DNA of 48,333 nucleotides. Source: Aquimarina aquimarini. GTDB taxonomy: Bacteria; Bacteroidota; Bacteroidia; Flavobacteriales; Flavobacteriaceae. Position 1 is the first letter of the stretch; every line of letters begins with the position of its first letter. The stretch lies in assembly GCF_900299535.1 (NCBI RefSeq), contig NZ_OMKE01000022.1, positions 1-48,333 on the forward strand. The letters run 5' to 3'. Below, one piece after another: positions 18,170 to 27,650 of the stretch. The translations under genes and the position numbers were made by a program. The notes beneath the pieces were generated by a model. It had not been told where the DNA came from. It ran no database searches and was given only the letters and a program-made list of their open reading frames with translations.

Positions 18170-18712
18170 ATGAAAATTAAATTTTTAAGTACCGTATTTC
18201 TTCTCACAGTATTGTTTACTTCATGTTCTAAAGATGATGATGCAGGAACACCTAACACTGGTAGTGAAACAGAAACTACTATTCTTTCATACGCTAATGT
18301 TGAATTTACTTTTGATGATTCTGCACGTTTTTTTGCAACGAGTACTGGTACAATGTATAGAGCGTCTAAAATTGATGCAGACGCAGCAAAAATTATTGAC
18401 TTAGTAGGAGATAGTGGTACGGATTTTATTGCTTTTATAAGCCCATCGGCAGAAGGCGCTACTATTCCTAATGGAACAAAAACAAAAATACAACATACAG
18501 GTGTCTCTATGACAGTAGCCCAGTTTGATGAGATAAAAGATGATAGTATACTCAAAAAACTTACTGTAGTTGATGATAATGACTCAGTAAGTATTTCTTC
18601 TTATAAGGAAAAAATAATTCTTTTTGAAAATGCTGCTGGTAAAAAGGGAGCAATCAAAATGACGGCTATCAACTCAGAAAGATTAAAAGTTGATATTAAA
18701 GTTATGAAATAG
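18170..18712 (+). CDS. lipoprotein of unknown function
   Basis: The product is 180 residues. The signal peptide ends in a good lipobox, LFTSC (Cys19), followed by SKDDDAG, an acidic stretch of the type linked to surface display of Bacteroidota lipoproteins. The rest is predicted beta-rich with no motif I know. It has its own TAnnTTTG promoter and a terminator, so it is monocistronic. Confidence 0.78.
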   Translation: MKIKFLSTVFLLTVLFTSCSKDDDAGTPNTGSETETTILSYANVEFTFDDSARFFATSTGTMYRASKIDADAAKIIDLVGDSGTDFIAFISPSAEGATIPNGTKTKIQHTGVSMTVAQFDEIKDDSILKKLTVVDDNDSVSISSYKEKIILFENAAGKKGAIKMTAINSERLKVDIKVMK

Positions 18713-18740
18713 TATTTATTCTATAGGATTATATAAATAA

Positions 18741-18765
18741 GGCTGCCTGAAATGGCAGTCTTTTT
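18741..18765 (+). terminator. intrinsic terminator after the lipoprotein gene
   Basis: GGCTGCC (18741-18747) pairs with GGCAGTC (18754-18760), with one wobble and a 6-base loop, and TTTTT follows. It lies 29 bases after the stop at 18712. Confidence 0.85.
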
Positions 18766-18820
18766 ATATATGTGTCATCCTGAAATAGATTGATGATTTT
18801 TTGTTGTGTATAAAGTTTTA

Positions 18821-19513
18821 TTAGCAAATATCCCAGATGCTATCTGATGGAGGAGGGGCAATGATAGATAATGGCTCTTTTTTTACAGGGTGAATAAAAG
18901 TGAGTTTTCTGGCATGTAAATGTATGCTACCATCTTTATTACTTCTATCAGCTCCATATTTGAGATCCCCTTTGATAATACAGCCTATAGCAGATAATTG
19001 AGAACGTATCTGGTGATGACGACCTGTATGCAAAGTAACCTCAAGTAAGTTGTAATTAGTAAGTTTTTTTATGAGTTGATAATCTAAAATAGCTTTCTTG
19101 CTATCTGGCACTTCATTTTTATTAGCATATGATTTATTTTGTTTAGGATTACGTTTTAGCCAATGTATAAGTGTATCATTTTCTTTAGGCGGAAGATTCT
19201 TTACCACCGCCCAATATGTTTTTTGTGCTTCTTTATTTGCAAATAATGCATTGAGTCTGGGTAGTGCTTTACTTGTTCTGGCAAAAACTACAATGCCACT
19301 TGTAGGGCGATCTAGTCTGTGTACTACACCAAGATAAACCGCACCAGGTTTATTGTACTTTTTAGCAATATAAGATTTTACAATTTCGCTGAGAGGAGTA
19401 TCTCCAGTTTTATCACCTTGTACAATATCTCCTGAACGTTTATTTACGATGATAATATGATTATCCTCATAAAGAACCTGAAGGTTATTATCGTTTGTTA
19501 TCACCTTTCTCAT
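18821..19513 (-). CDS. RluA family pseudouridine synthase
   Basis: The product is 230 residues. The RluA signature HRLDRPTSG is at 65-73, with Asp68 as catalytic residue; the later LEVTLHTGRHHQIRSQL and an N-terminal VLYEDNHIIIVNK also fit. There is no S4 domain, so it is the short RluA/TruC-like type that modifies uridines in rRNA or tRNA; the target is not predictable. It overlaps the end of the 744-residue protein gene by 26 bases and is the last gene of the panB unit. Confidence 0.9.
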   Translation of the reverse strand: MRKVITNDNNLQVLYEDNHIIIVNKRSGDIVQGDKTGDTPLSEIVKSYIAKKYNKPGAVYLGVVHRLDRPTSGIVVFARTSKALPRLNALFANKEAQKTYWAVVKNLPPKENDTLIHWLKRNPKQNKSYANKNEVPDSKKAILDYQLIKKLTNYNLLEVTLHTGRHHQIRSQLSAIGCIIKGDLKYGADRSNKDGSIHLHARKLTFIHPVKKEPLSIIAPPPSDSIWDIC

Positions 19514-21722
19514 TAGTTGAAACCTTTACTTCTTTCCATTTTTTGAATATCGGAATTGAAATTTTAGTAGCAATACCTTTAAATTTTAGTAAAAAATCTT
19601 CATTCTCTTTTTTGACCTCATATTCTAACTCTAAATCAAATTGATCTTTACCACAAAAAAAGCCTTTTTTTTGTAAGTGCTTGTTAGAAGATAATGATGA
19701 TAGAATTTTAAACGTTGATGCATCAACTTTCTGTAAATAGTCTGAATTGTTTTGTATTTCTATTTTATTTACTTCTGTTGGGTAAATGATTTTTATCTCA
19801 TTTTCTGATTTACTGTCATAGTCAGTATATTGATTTATAGTAATATAATCAGGATAGATGTCAAAATTGGCATCATCATAGATTTTATTATTTATACTTA
19901 ATTTAGCAAATAGACTATTTCTAAAAGGAGGTAGTTTATTTCTAAACCTATGAAAATCACTAGTAGTGTCGATAAATACCTCGGCATCAGTTTTAAATTT
20001 TAGATTATTATTCCTAGAATATTTGGTAGTTTCTTTTTGGTTTCTAGATATAATTTTTTCATCAGAGATCTTTTGATATTGATCTATGTATTCTACGGTT
20101 AATGTTTTGACTTTATCCTTAAAATAGTAATGATAAACATAACTTCCTTCATTTTCACCGGTTTGTTGGTAGAGAAAAAGATCAATATTGGAGATGCTGT
20201 CAATTGATTTGCCAGATAAATATTCTGCATTATGAAAATCACTACTTTTTCGTCCTAATACTGAAGGTCGAATTTCTATATCTTGGCTATTATAAAAGCT
20301 TAGTGAACGGTGCTTTCCTCTAATAGAGATAATAGTATCATCAAATTTTAGAATTTTAAAAGGTAATGTATTAGAAAGATTTTTTTTCAAAAAATTCTTT
20401 TTGGTAATCGTTGTTTTATTTATACTTACAGGAAAGTGTATGCTATAAAAAAGTTTTAGACTATCATTGTAACTTAATGTTTCATCACGTAAATAAGTAA
20501 AACGACCATTAGAAAAATATGTATTCCCGTCATGGTAATTGGATTTGTAAGCCTTGTTTAGTATAGGGATTTTATGTTGAGTACTAAGATTAATTAGGCT
20601 GTCTGACGATAGGGTAACTATATGTTCTTTAAAAGGTAAACAACTGTATGATATTAATGTTAAATCTTTTTCTCCTATAAGGTCATCTAGAATGTTATCA
20701 TCTAGAATATATGTTTTTTTTAGCCCTTTGTTTAATTGGATAAGGTCATCTTTTTTTAAAAATAAAGGTGTTTTACACTTATACCATGAAAAGGGAGAAG
20801 TAAGAAATTCTTGTGAAAAAGGCATTTCTTTATTGTGATGTTTTTTTTGTATTTCTGATCCGTTGCTCAAAATCCTATTATAATAAGCATTTTTGACATA
20901 ATTGGTGTTATCACTGTTACTAGTATCAACCTTTTCTACATTAGATGAAATAGTTGTATTGTCTTTTAGTATAGTGTATGTTCTTATACGCAGTGGTAAT
21001 CCTGTAGCGAGGTCAATTGTAGTGGTTCCTTGAGTTTTAATAGTATCATTTGTTTTTGGAACAATTGCCGTGCCTTTGTGATAAAGCAGCGCTTCTTCTT
21101 TAGTAATATTCTTAACGTAATATGTAGCTTTAAAAATAAGACTATCATTGGTAAGTAACTTTAATTTTTTATCCACTATCCAAGAAGACCCTAACTTTAT
21201 TTTTTTATCTAAATAAGAGAGGTCTAGATTGGCATTAGTACTTTTTAAAAGCTCTTTGATTTTTTGTAGTTCTTTTATAGGTTTTTTTGAATCATTATTT
21301 GGAAAAATAAATGAACTATTATAGACTTTTCCCTTTTTATCTATATGAAAAAAATGTTTGAAAGATTTTATATTTTTTGTTATTTCATCTACTATGTCTG
21401 GGTAATCTTTGTAATAATTTCGAGACAATGAAAATTGTACCTTTTCATTAAACTTTAAACTCAAATCTAGAATTTGTTCAGTAACCTTAAATGTATTGTT
21501 AAGATTCTTTTCAAAAGTAAGAGATTCTGTTCCCAAAAAATTAGCTGTAAAATCTTTTGAGCTAGAACTTTTATGATTCTTATTGGTAACTAAAAATTCC
21601 CAGTTGTAGTAGTAAGCTGAATTTGTTTTTGGGTTAAGTTTAATTCTTTCTTTTGTTTGTGCTCCTCCCAGAATAGAACTTCCTCCCAGAATAAATAGTA
21701 AAATTTTTTTAAGAACTCTCAT
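19488..21722 (-). CDS. large exported protein of unknown function
   Basis: The product is 744 residues. A signal peptide (about 1-22, LLFILGGSSILGGAQ) precedes a mature part with many beta-strand-like segments and no membrane helix. The region around 150-280 (LGSSWIVDKKLKL, TTTIDLATGLPLRIRTYTIL) recalls exported DUF6263-like proteins, but I am not sure. No catalytic motif is visible. It sits 3 bases after panB and overlaps the pseudouridine synthase gene by 26 bases, so it is translated from the same message as two housekeeping genes. A periplasmic or outer-membrane location is likely. Confidence 0.7.
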   Translation of the reverse strand: MRVLKKILLFILGGSSILGGAQTKERIKLNPKTNSAYYYNWEFLVTNKNHKSSSSKDFTANFLGTESLTFEKNLNNTFKVTEQILDLSLKFNEKVQFSLSRNYYKDYPDIVDEITKNIKSFKHFFHIDKKGKVYNSSFIFPNNDSKKPIKELQKIKELLKSTNANLDLSYLDKKIKLGSSWIVDKKLKLLTNDSLIFKATYYVKNITKEEALLYHKGTAIVPKTNDTIKTQGTTTIDLATGLPLRIRTYTILKDNTTISSNVEKVDTSNSDNTNYVKNAYYNRILSNGSEIQKKHHNKEMPFSQEFLTSPFSWYKCKTPLFLKKDDLIQLNKGLKKTYILDDNILDDLIGEKDLTLISYSCLPFKEHIVTLSSDSLINLSTQHKIPILNKAYKSNYHDGNTYFSNGRFTYLRDETLSYNDSLKLFYSIHFPVSINKTTITKKNFLKKNLSNTLPFKILKFDDTIISIRGKHRSLSFYNSQDIEIRPSVLGRKSSDFHNAEYLSGKSIDSISNIDLFLYQQTGENEGSYVYHYYFKDKVKTLTVEYIDQYQKISDEKIISRNQKETTKYSRNNNLKFKTDAEVFIDTTSDFHRFRNKLPPFRNSLFAKLSINNKIYDDANFDIYPDYITINQYTDYDSKSENEIKIIYPTEVNKIEIQNNSDYLQKVDASTFKILSSLSSNKHLQKKGFFCGKDQFDLELEYEVKKENEDFLLKFKGIATKISIPIFKKWKEVKVSTNEKGDNKR

Positions 21723-21725
21723 AAA

Positions 21726-22544
21726 TTAATACTGTTCGGTATCATTTGGAAAATCTACTGCCTTTACATCTGTAACATATTGTTTAAATGCATTTGTCAT
21801 TTCAGAATATAAATCGAGGTAGCGTCTTAAAAAACGAGGGTTAAATTCATGTGTCATTCCTAACATATCATGAGTAACCAATACTTGACCATCAACTCCA
21901 TTTCCTGCTCCTATACCAATAATTGGTATCGTAAGACTTTCTGCAACTTCTTTGGCTAATTTGGCAGGAACTTTCTCTAATACAATAGCAAAACATCCTG
22001 ATTTTTGTAGCATGAGTGCATCTTCCTTTAATTTCTTAGCTTCTTCTTCTTCTTTAGCACGTACCGTATACGTCCCGAATTTATATATAGATTGAGGAGT
22101 AAGACCAAGATGCCCCATAACAGGTATACCTGCATTAAGAATTCGACGTATCGATTCTTTTACTTCTTTTCCTCCTTCTAATTTTACAGCATGTCCACCT
22201 GATTCTTTCATGATACGGATTGCAGAACGCAACGCCTCTTTTGGGTCACTTTGATAACTCCCAAAAGGTAGATCAACAACAATCAATGCACGATGAATTG
22301 CTCTGATAACAGAAGATGCATGATAGATCATTTGATCCAATGTAATAGGTAGTGTAGTTTCATGACCCGCCATCACGTTGGATGCAGAGTCACCTACAAG
22401 AATTACATCTACACCTGCACCGTCTACAATTTTGGCCATTGTATAATCATAAGCCGTTAGCATAGATATTTTTTCTTTATTAGCTTTCATCTCTATCAGA
22501 GATTTTACAGTAACACGCTTATAATCTTTTTTTGCTGTGGACAT
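21726..22544 (-). CDS. panB: 3-methyl-2-oxobutanoate hydroxymethyltransferase
   Basis: The product is 272 residues. It transfers a hydroxymethyl group from 5,10-methylene-tetrahydrofolate to 2-oxoisovalerate to give ketopantoate, the first step of pantothenate synthesis. Motifs: [34 protein letters not shown] (Asp52, Mg2+), DLPFGSY (Asp91, Mg2+), KLEGG, and [10 protein letters not shown]. Length and order are normal. It is the first gene of a three-gene minus-strand unit. Its substrate 2-oxoisovalerate is shared with LeuA, encoded 6 kb away. Confidence 0.97.
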   Translation of the reverse strand: MSTAKKDYKRVTVKSLIEMKANKEKISMLTAYDYTMAKIVDGAGVDVILVGDSASNVMAGHETTLPITLDQMIYHASSVIRAIHRALIVVDLPFGSYQSDPKEALRSAIRIMKESGGHAVKLEGGKEVKESIRRILNAGIPVMGHLGLTPQSIYKFGTYTVRAKEEEEAKKLKEDALMLQKSGCFAIVLEKVPAKLAKEVAESLTIPIIGIGAGNGVDGQVLVTHDMLGMTHEFNPRFLRRYLDLYSEMTNAFKQYVTDVKAVDFPNDTEQY

Positions 22545-22706
22545 TTTAAATTATTTTTGGATTGTAAAAGTAATGAATTACCTATAATATGGTAATAAGT
22601 GTTTTGATTTTTTGATGTCTCTTTTATAAGAATAGTGTAAAAATTACAAACTTTAAAAATAATTAAAACCTTATTTTTATATTCAATTCAGAAAACCATC
22701 ATTATT

Positions 22707-23186
22707 ATGTATAAAGTATCATTGATAGTTATGTTATTATTTTGGGGAAGTGTCTTTTCTCAAAAAAGTGTTGCTACAGAAGATGTCAGTCGTTATAAAA
22801 AAGAAGTAAAGCATACGATCTTAGGGTTTTTTGAAGGTTTTCATTCTGGGGATACTGCCAAGATAAAAATGACTATAGATGCAAACATTGCTTTGCAAAC
22901 GATTGTAAAAACAAAAGAAGGGAAGGTAAAGGCAATTCAAGTTGATATAGCAAAAGTATTGACCACAATTCATAACAGACCCAAAGAACAAAAGTGGGAT
23001 GAACGATTATTAGGTTTCAAAATCGAGGCAGACGCATCGATTGCAAATGCTTGGACTCCGTATGAGTTTTATATTAATGATACATTTAGTCACTGCGGAG
23101 TTAATATGTTTCAGTTATTTAATGATGGTACTACTTGGCGAATACTAGCAATTACAGATACCAGACATAAAAATAAGTGTAAGTAA
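22707..23186 (+). CDS. exported NTF2-like (lumazine-binding type) protein
   Basis: The product is 159 residues with a signal peptide (1-18, SVFSQ). The mature part starts with HTILGFFEGFHSGDTAKIKM, a long helix with GF-x-GD, then alternating strands ending DGTTWRILAITDTR. This is the cone-shaped NTF2/SnoaL-like fold, close to the putative lumazine-binding group. The ligand or enzyme activity is not known. It is divergent from panB and convergent with sdaA. Confidence 0.72.
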   Translation: MYKVSLIVMLLFWGSVFSQKSVATEDVSRYKKEVKHTILGFFEGFHSGDTAKIKMTIDANIALQTIVKTKEGKVKAIQVDIAKVLTTIHNRPKEQKWDERLLGFKIEADASIANAWTPYEFYINDTFSHCGVNMFQLFNDGTTWRILAITDTRHKNKCK

Positions 23187-23231
23187 TCTCAATTGAGGAT
23201 TAGTATAAAACATAAAAACTACTATAAAAAC

Positions 23232-24656
23232 TTAGCAATCACTTAAGCTCACCTTTATAGCCAAGCCACCTTCACTGGTCTCTTTATATTTTGTATGCAT
23301 ATCCTGAGCTGTTTCCCACATTGTTTCAATAACTTTATCTAAAGGTACTTTGGCATTTGCAGCATCAGTATCCAGTGCCATTTCACAAGCATTAATAGCT
23401 TTTATAGCCCCCATTGCATTTCTTTCTATACAAGGAATTTGTACAAGTCCTCCAATAGGGTCACATGTTAACCCCAGATGGTGCTCCATAGCAATTTCAC
23501 TCGCCATTAGTACTTGTTCTGGAGTTCCTCCCATAAGTTCTGTTAATGCTCCTGCTGCCATTGCAGAAGAAACACCAATCTCTGCTTGGCAACCTCCCAT
23601 TGCGGCAGAAATAGTAGCTCCTTTTTTGAAAAGACTTCCGATTTCTCCAGCAACCAGCATAAATTGTTTTACATCATCAAAATTGGCATCATGATTTTCT
23701 ATAACCATATAATACATCATCACCGCAGGAATAACTCCTGCACTTCCGTTGGTAGGAGCAGTAACTACACGTCCTAATGAAGCATTTACCTCATTTACTG
23801 CCAAAGCAAAACAAGATACCCATTTAAGTATTTGACGAAACTTTACTTCTGTATTACGGATGGCTTCAATCCATTCTTGAGGAGATGTGTATGTTTGATT
23901 ACCGATTAGTTTTTTATGAGTGTCATATGCCCTACGTCTTACATTTAACCCACCAGGTAGAGTACCTTCTGTATGACAACCAGTATACATAGATTCTAGC
24001 ATTACTTGCCAAACTTGTGCAATTCCTGTATCTATCTGCGATGCATCTTTTAGAGAAAGCTCGTTCTCTAATACAATTTGAGATATTTTTTTGTTCTTAG
24101 CACTACAATATGCCAAAAGATCAGTCGCCTTTTGGATAGGCATAGGGAATTTATGAAACTCTTCTAGTTTTTTCTCTTTTCTTTTTCGCTCCTCTTTTAC
24201 TACGAAACCACCACCAATAGAATAAAAAGAAGAAGAAATGACTTCTCCATTTTTTAGTGTACCATGAAAAGTCATACCATTGGGATGAAATTCCTTAAAG
24301 TTCTTATTAAAAACAATATGTGTTTGAGGGTCAAAAGTTATCTGTAGTTCATTATTAAATAATAGCACTTTAGAAGCTGTAATCGTATCAATAATAGAAT
24401 CTATAGTAGATACATTGATAGTGGTGGGGTCATATCCACATAACCCTAGTATTACTGCGATATCTGTAGCATGTCCTTTTCCTGTTAATGAGAGAGAACC
24501 AAAAAGATCAACGGTAATAGAAGTTACAGATTCAAAAATAGTAGCTTCTTTTAATTCTTCGATCCATCTTCCTCCTGCACGCCAAGGACCTAATGTGTGT
24601 GAGCTTGAAGGCCCTACACCTATTTTGAGCATATCAAAAACACTGATACATTCCAT
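23232..24656 (-). CDS. sdaA: L-serine ammonia-lyase, single-chain iron-sulfur type
   Basis: The product is 474 residues and deaminates L-serine to pyruvate and ammonia. The N-terminal beta domain has [16 protein letters not shown] at about 13-28; the alpha domain holds the [4Fe-4S] ligands Cys356 (GGCQAEIG), Cys398 (GLTCDPIGG) and Cys409 (IPCIERN). Beta and alpha domains are in one chain, as in E. coli SdaA. The gene is divergent from dnaK, with a 227-base shared upstream region, and appears monocistronic. Confidence 0.96.
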   Translation of the reverse strand: MECISVFDMLKIGVGPSSSHTLGPWRAGGRWIEELKEATIFESVTSITVDLFGSLSLTGKGHATDIAVILGLCGYDPTTINVSTIDSIIDTITASKVLLFNNELQITFDPQTHIVFNKNFKEFHPNGMTFHGTLKNGEVISSSFYSIGGGFVVKEERKRKEKKLEEFHKFPMPIQKATDLLAYCSAKNKKISQIVLENELSLKDASQIDTGIAQVWQVMLESMYTGCHTEGTLPGGLNVRRRAYDTHKKLIGNQTYTSPQEWIEAIRNTEVKFRQILKWVSCFALAVNEVNASLGRVVTAPTNGSAGVIPAVMMYYMVIENHDANFDDVKQFMLVAGEIGSLFKKGATISAAMGGCQAEIGVSSAMAAGALTELMGGTPEQVLMASEIAMEHHLGLTCDPIGGLVQIPCIERNAMGAIKAINACEMALDTDAANAKVPLDKVIETMWETAQDMHTKYKETSEGGLAIKVSLSDC

Positions 24657-24791
24657 AATATGTAATTATTGATAAAAATTTGCGGGTAAATATAGTTTTT
24701 TGGTAACAAAGAAACCTGTTTTTTAAAGAATAGTTAATACACTCTATTATTTTACTTGTAATTATTTCTAGAAAAGGGTTAAATACCTATA

Positions 24792-24806
24792 ATGACATCC
24801 TGTCAT
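24792..24806. promoter_or_regulatory. palindrome upstream of dnaK
   Basis: ATGACA-TCC-TGTCAT is a perfect 6-bp-arm palindrome with a 3-base centre, 77 bases before the dnaK start and 136 bases from the sdaA start. It is not the CIRCE element. It could be a heat-shock or stress operator for dnaK, or a site for sdaA. Confidence 0.4.
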
Positions 24807-24883
24807 ATAGATGGTAATGGCATAATCATTGACTTAACAGGAATAAATTATCATGAACATAAAGTATAACAATTAGTATAAAG

Positions 24884-26803
24884 ATGAGTAAAATAATAGG
24901 AATAGATTTAGGGACAACTAACTCATGTGTTTCTGTAATGGAAGGTAATGAGCCTGTAGTAATCCCTAATGCCGAAGGTAAAAGAACTACTCCTTCTGTC
25001 ATTGCTTTTGTAGAAGGAGGAGAAATTAAAGTAGGAGACCCTGCAAAACGTCAGGCAGTTACCAACCCAACTAAGACGATCTCTTCTATCAAGAGATTTA
25101 TGGGAAATAAGTTTTCTGAATCTTCAAAAGAAGCAGAAAGAGCAGCGTATAAAGTTGTAAAAGGAGACAATGATACACCACGAGTAGATATCGATGGTCG
25201 TCTATATACACCACAAGAATTATCTGCAATGACACTTCAGAAAATGAAGAAGACGGCAGAGGATTACCTTGGTCAAGATGTAACAAGAGCAGTAATTACT
25301 GTACCAGCATATTTTAATGATTCACAGCGTCAAGCTACCAAAGAAGCAGGAGAGATTGCAGGACTTACAGTAGAGCGAATTATTAATGAGCCTACAGCAG
25401 CAGCATTGGCATATGGACTTGATAAAAAAGGTTCGGATCAAAAGATTGTTGTTTTTGATTTTGGTGGAGGTACACATGATGTATCTATCCTTGAATTAGG
25501 AGATGGTATCTTTGAGGTATTAGCTACAGATGGAGATACTCACCTTGGAGGAGATGATGTAGATCAAAAAATCATTGATTGGTTAGCAGAAGAATTTAAG
25601 GCAGAAGAAAATATGGATCTAAGACAAGATCCGATGGCATTACAACGTCTTAAAGAAGCAGCAGAAAAGGCAAAGATAGAGTTGTCATCTTCTGCACAAA
25701 CAGAAATAAACTTACCATATGTTACAGCTACTGCAAGTGGACCAAAACACTTGGTAAGATCATTGACTAAATCAAAATTTGATCAATTAATTGATGATTT
25801 GGTAAAGCGTACAATAGAGCCTTGTCGTACTGCATTAAAAAATGCAGGAATCTCAACTAGTGATATCGACGAAATTATATTAGTAGGTGGATCTACTCGT
25901 ATTCCAGCAGTACAGGAAGCAGTAGAAAGCTTTTTTGGAAAATCACCAAGTAAAGGTGTAAATCCTGATGAGGTTGTTGCAGTTGGAGCGGCGATTCAAG
26001 GAGGAGTATTAACAGGAGATGTAAAAGATGTATTGTTATTAGATGTAACTCCGCTTTCTCTTGGTATCGAGACGATGAACAATGTAATGACTAAGCTTAT
26101 TGAAGCCAATACAACGATACCTACCAAAAAATCACAAGTTTTTTCTACAGCCGCAGATAATCAGCCATCAGTAGAGATTCATGTATTGCAAGGAGATCGT
26201 CCTATGGCAGCACATAATAAGACAATTGGTCGTTTCCATTTAGATGGTATTCCACCAGCACAAAGAGGAGTGCCTCAAATTGAAGTTACTTTTGATATCG
26301 ATGCCAATGGTATTATCAAAGTTTCTGCTACAGATAAGGCTACCAACAAAACTCAAGATATCAGAATCGAAGCTTCTTCAGGTTTGACCGACGAGGAGAT
26401 CGAGAAAATGAAAAAAGAAGCTGAGGCAAATGCAGATGCTGATAAAGCAGCAAAAGAAACTGCAGATAAGCTTAATGAAGCTGATGGAATGATTTTTCAG
26501 ACAGAAAAGCAACTTAAAGAATTTGGTGATAAATTATCAGATGATAAGAAAAAACCTATCGAAGAAGCTTTAGAAGAATTGAAAAAAGCGTATGAATCTC
26601 AGGATGCTACAGTAATACAGCCTGCTCTAGATAAAATCAATGAAGCATGGAAAGTAGCGAGTGAAGAAATGTACAAAGCTCAAGAAAATGCACAGCAAGG
26701 TGGGCAACCAGGTCCTGATGCAGCTGCAGGAGGTCAATCTTCTGATGGAGGAGGTTCTGAAGGAAGTGATGTAGAAGATGTAGATTTTGAAGAAGTAAAA
26801 TAA
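24884..26803 (+). CDS. dnaK: chaperone protein DnaK (Hsp70)
   Basis: The product is 639 residues. The ATPase domain (about 1-385) starts [17 protein letters not shown] and includes [15 protein letters not shown] and [14 protein letters not shown]. The linker [15 protein letters not shown] and the substrate-binding domain (about 390-505) follow, then the helical lid and a Gly-rich tail ending [11 protein letters not shown]. It folds client proteins in the cytoplasm with DnaJ and GrpE, neither of which is in this window, so dnaK is a lone locus here. An upstream palindrome is the only visible regulatory hint. Confidence 0.98.
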   Translation: MSKIIGIDLGTTNSCVSVMEGNEPVVIPNAEGKRTTPSVIAFVEGGEIKVGDPAKRQAVTNPTKTISSIKRFMGNKFSESSKEAERAAYKVVKGDNDTPRVDIDGRLYTPQELSAMTLQKMKKTAEDYLGQDVTRAVITVPAYFNDSQRQATKEAGEIAGLTVERIINEPTAAALAYGLDKKGSDQKIVVFDFGGGTHDVSILELGDGIFEVLATDGDTHLGGDDVDQKIIDWLAEEFKAEENMDLRQDPMALQRLKEAAEKAKIELSSSAQTEINLPYVTATASGPKHLVRSLTKSKFDQLIDDLVKRTIEPCRTALKNAGISTSDIDEIILVGGSTRIPAVQEAVESFFGKSPSKGVNPDEVVAVGAAIQGGVLTGDVKDVLLLDVTPLSLGIETMNNVMTKLIEANTTIPTKKSQVFSTAADNQPSVEIHVLQGDRPMAAHNKTIGRFHLDGIPPAQRGVPQIEVTFDIDANGIIKVSATDKATNKTQDIRIEASSGLTDEEIEKMKKEAEANADADKAAKETADKLNEADGMIFQTEKQLKEFGDKLSDDKKKPIEEALEELKKAYESQDATVIQPALDKINEAWKVASEEMYKAQENAQQGGQPGPDAAAGGQSSDGGGSEGSDVEDVDFEEVK

Positions 26804-26827
26804 GTATAGATTACTTTTATAAATACA

Positions 26828-26858
26828 AAAAATGCGTAGCTTTTGGCTACGCATTTTT
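26828..26858. terminator. strong terminator after dnaK
   Basis: This is a perfect 13-bp stem (26828-26840 with 26846-26858) with a 5-base loop. It opens with A residues and closes with T residues, 24 bases after the dnaK stop. It may also serve the convergent GNAT gene, which ends 108 bases further on. Confidence 0.9.
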
Positions 26859-26966
26859 TATTGCTGTAATTTGTCAATAATTCGTTTTTGATATCTCATT
26901 AGAAAGTTAATTTCAATACTACTATTTTTAACTTTGAAATACTATAGTTATATAAAAATTGTTTCA

Positions 26967-27491
26967 TTATTCTTTAGTGTTATAATTAGGGTTGAACCAA
27001 GCCATATGCAAAGGGGTTTCAAATTCTGATGCTGAAATGTATATTTTATCTTTTTGTCTTCCTTCATTTATAAAACCAAGACTTTTGTAAAATGATACAT
27101 TCCTTTTGTTATGCTCTCTTGTATATAATTCTATTCTTTTGATATGATCTAGGTTCGTCTTTACAATATTTAAGAAACTTTCAAATAAAGATCGTCCAAT
27201 TCCTTTTCCTTGGTGATCAGGATCAACAATGATAGTTAAATCTGTAAGAATATGCTGAAAAGCATAGATGGTAGGGGTATAAGCATGAATTTCACCAACA
27301 AGATGCCCATTTATAACCGCAATTAGTATCAATCCATTCTCGATGGAGTGTTTTAAGAAATTATTTACATATCCCTGATTAATTTCTTCCTTATTTCTAA
27401 TTATTCCATCAGAAATTCCAGCTACTTTTATATAAAGTTGTAGTAATTCAGATGCATGTTTTAGTTCAGCTTTTTGTATTTCAAATTTCAT
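26967..27491 (-). CDS. GNAT family N-acetyltransferase
   Basis: The product is 174 residues. The acetyl-CoA binding loop DPDHQGKGIGRSLF (Q94-x-G-K-G-I-G-R100) is perfect, preceded by LTDLTIIVD (strand 4) and followed by RIELYTREHNKRNVSFYKSLGF, the usual strand-5 region and end. It transfers an acetyl group to an amine; the acceptor is unknown. It stands alone between the dnaK terminator and the gamma-glutamyltransferase gene. Confidence 0.88.
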   Translation of the reverse strand: MKFEIQKAELKHASELLQLYIKVAGISDGIIRNKEEINQGYVNNFLKHSIENGLILIAVINGHLVGEIHAYTPTIYAFQHILTDLTIIVDPDHQGKGIGRSLFESFLNIVKTNLDHIKRIELYTREHNKRNVSFYKSLGFINEGRQKDKIYISASEFETPLHMAWFNPNYNTKE

Positions 27492-27650
27492 TAGTATATA
27501 AATTATAAATAAAACTTGGAGTAAACGATACTTTATATTGGTTTACAGTTTGTTGAATATACAAAAAAATAGATGCTATCAAAAGAATCTAAAATACATG
27601 ATGAACATAGAAAGAATAAGTAGGATAGATCAAAACTATCATAAACACGA

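Noticed and set aside
23190..23206. Short CTCAATTGAG palindrome between the NTF2-like gene and sdaA.
   Set aside because: Too short and without a T-tract; I could not support a terminator or an operator.
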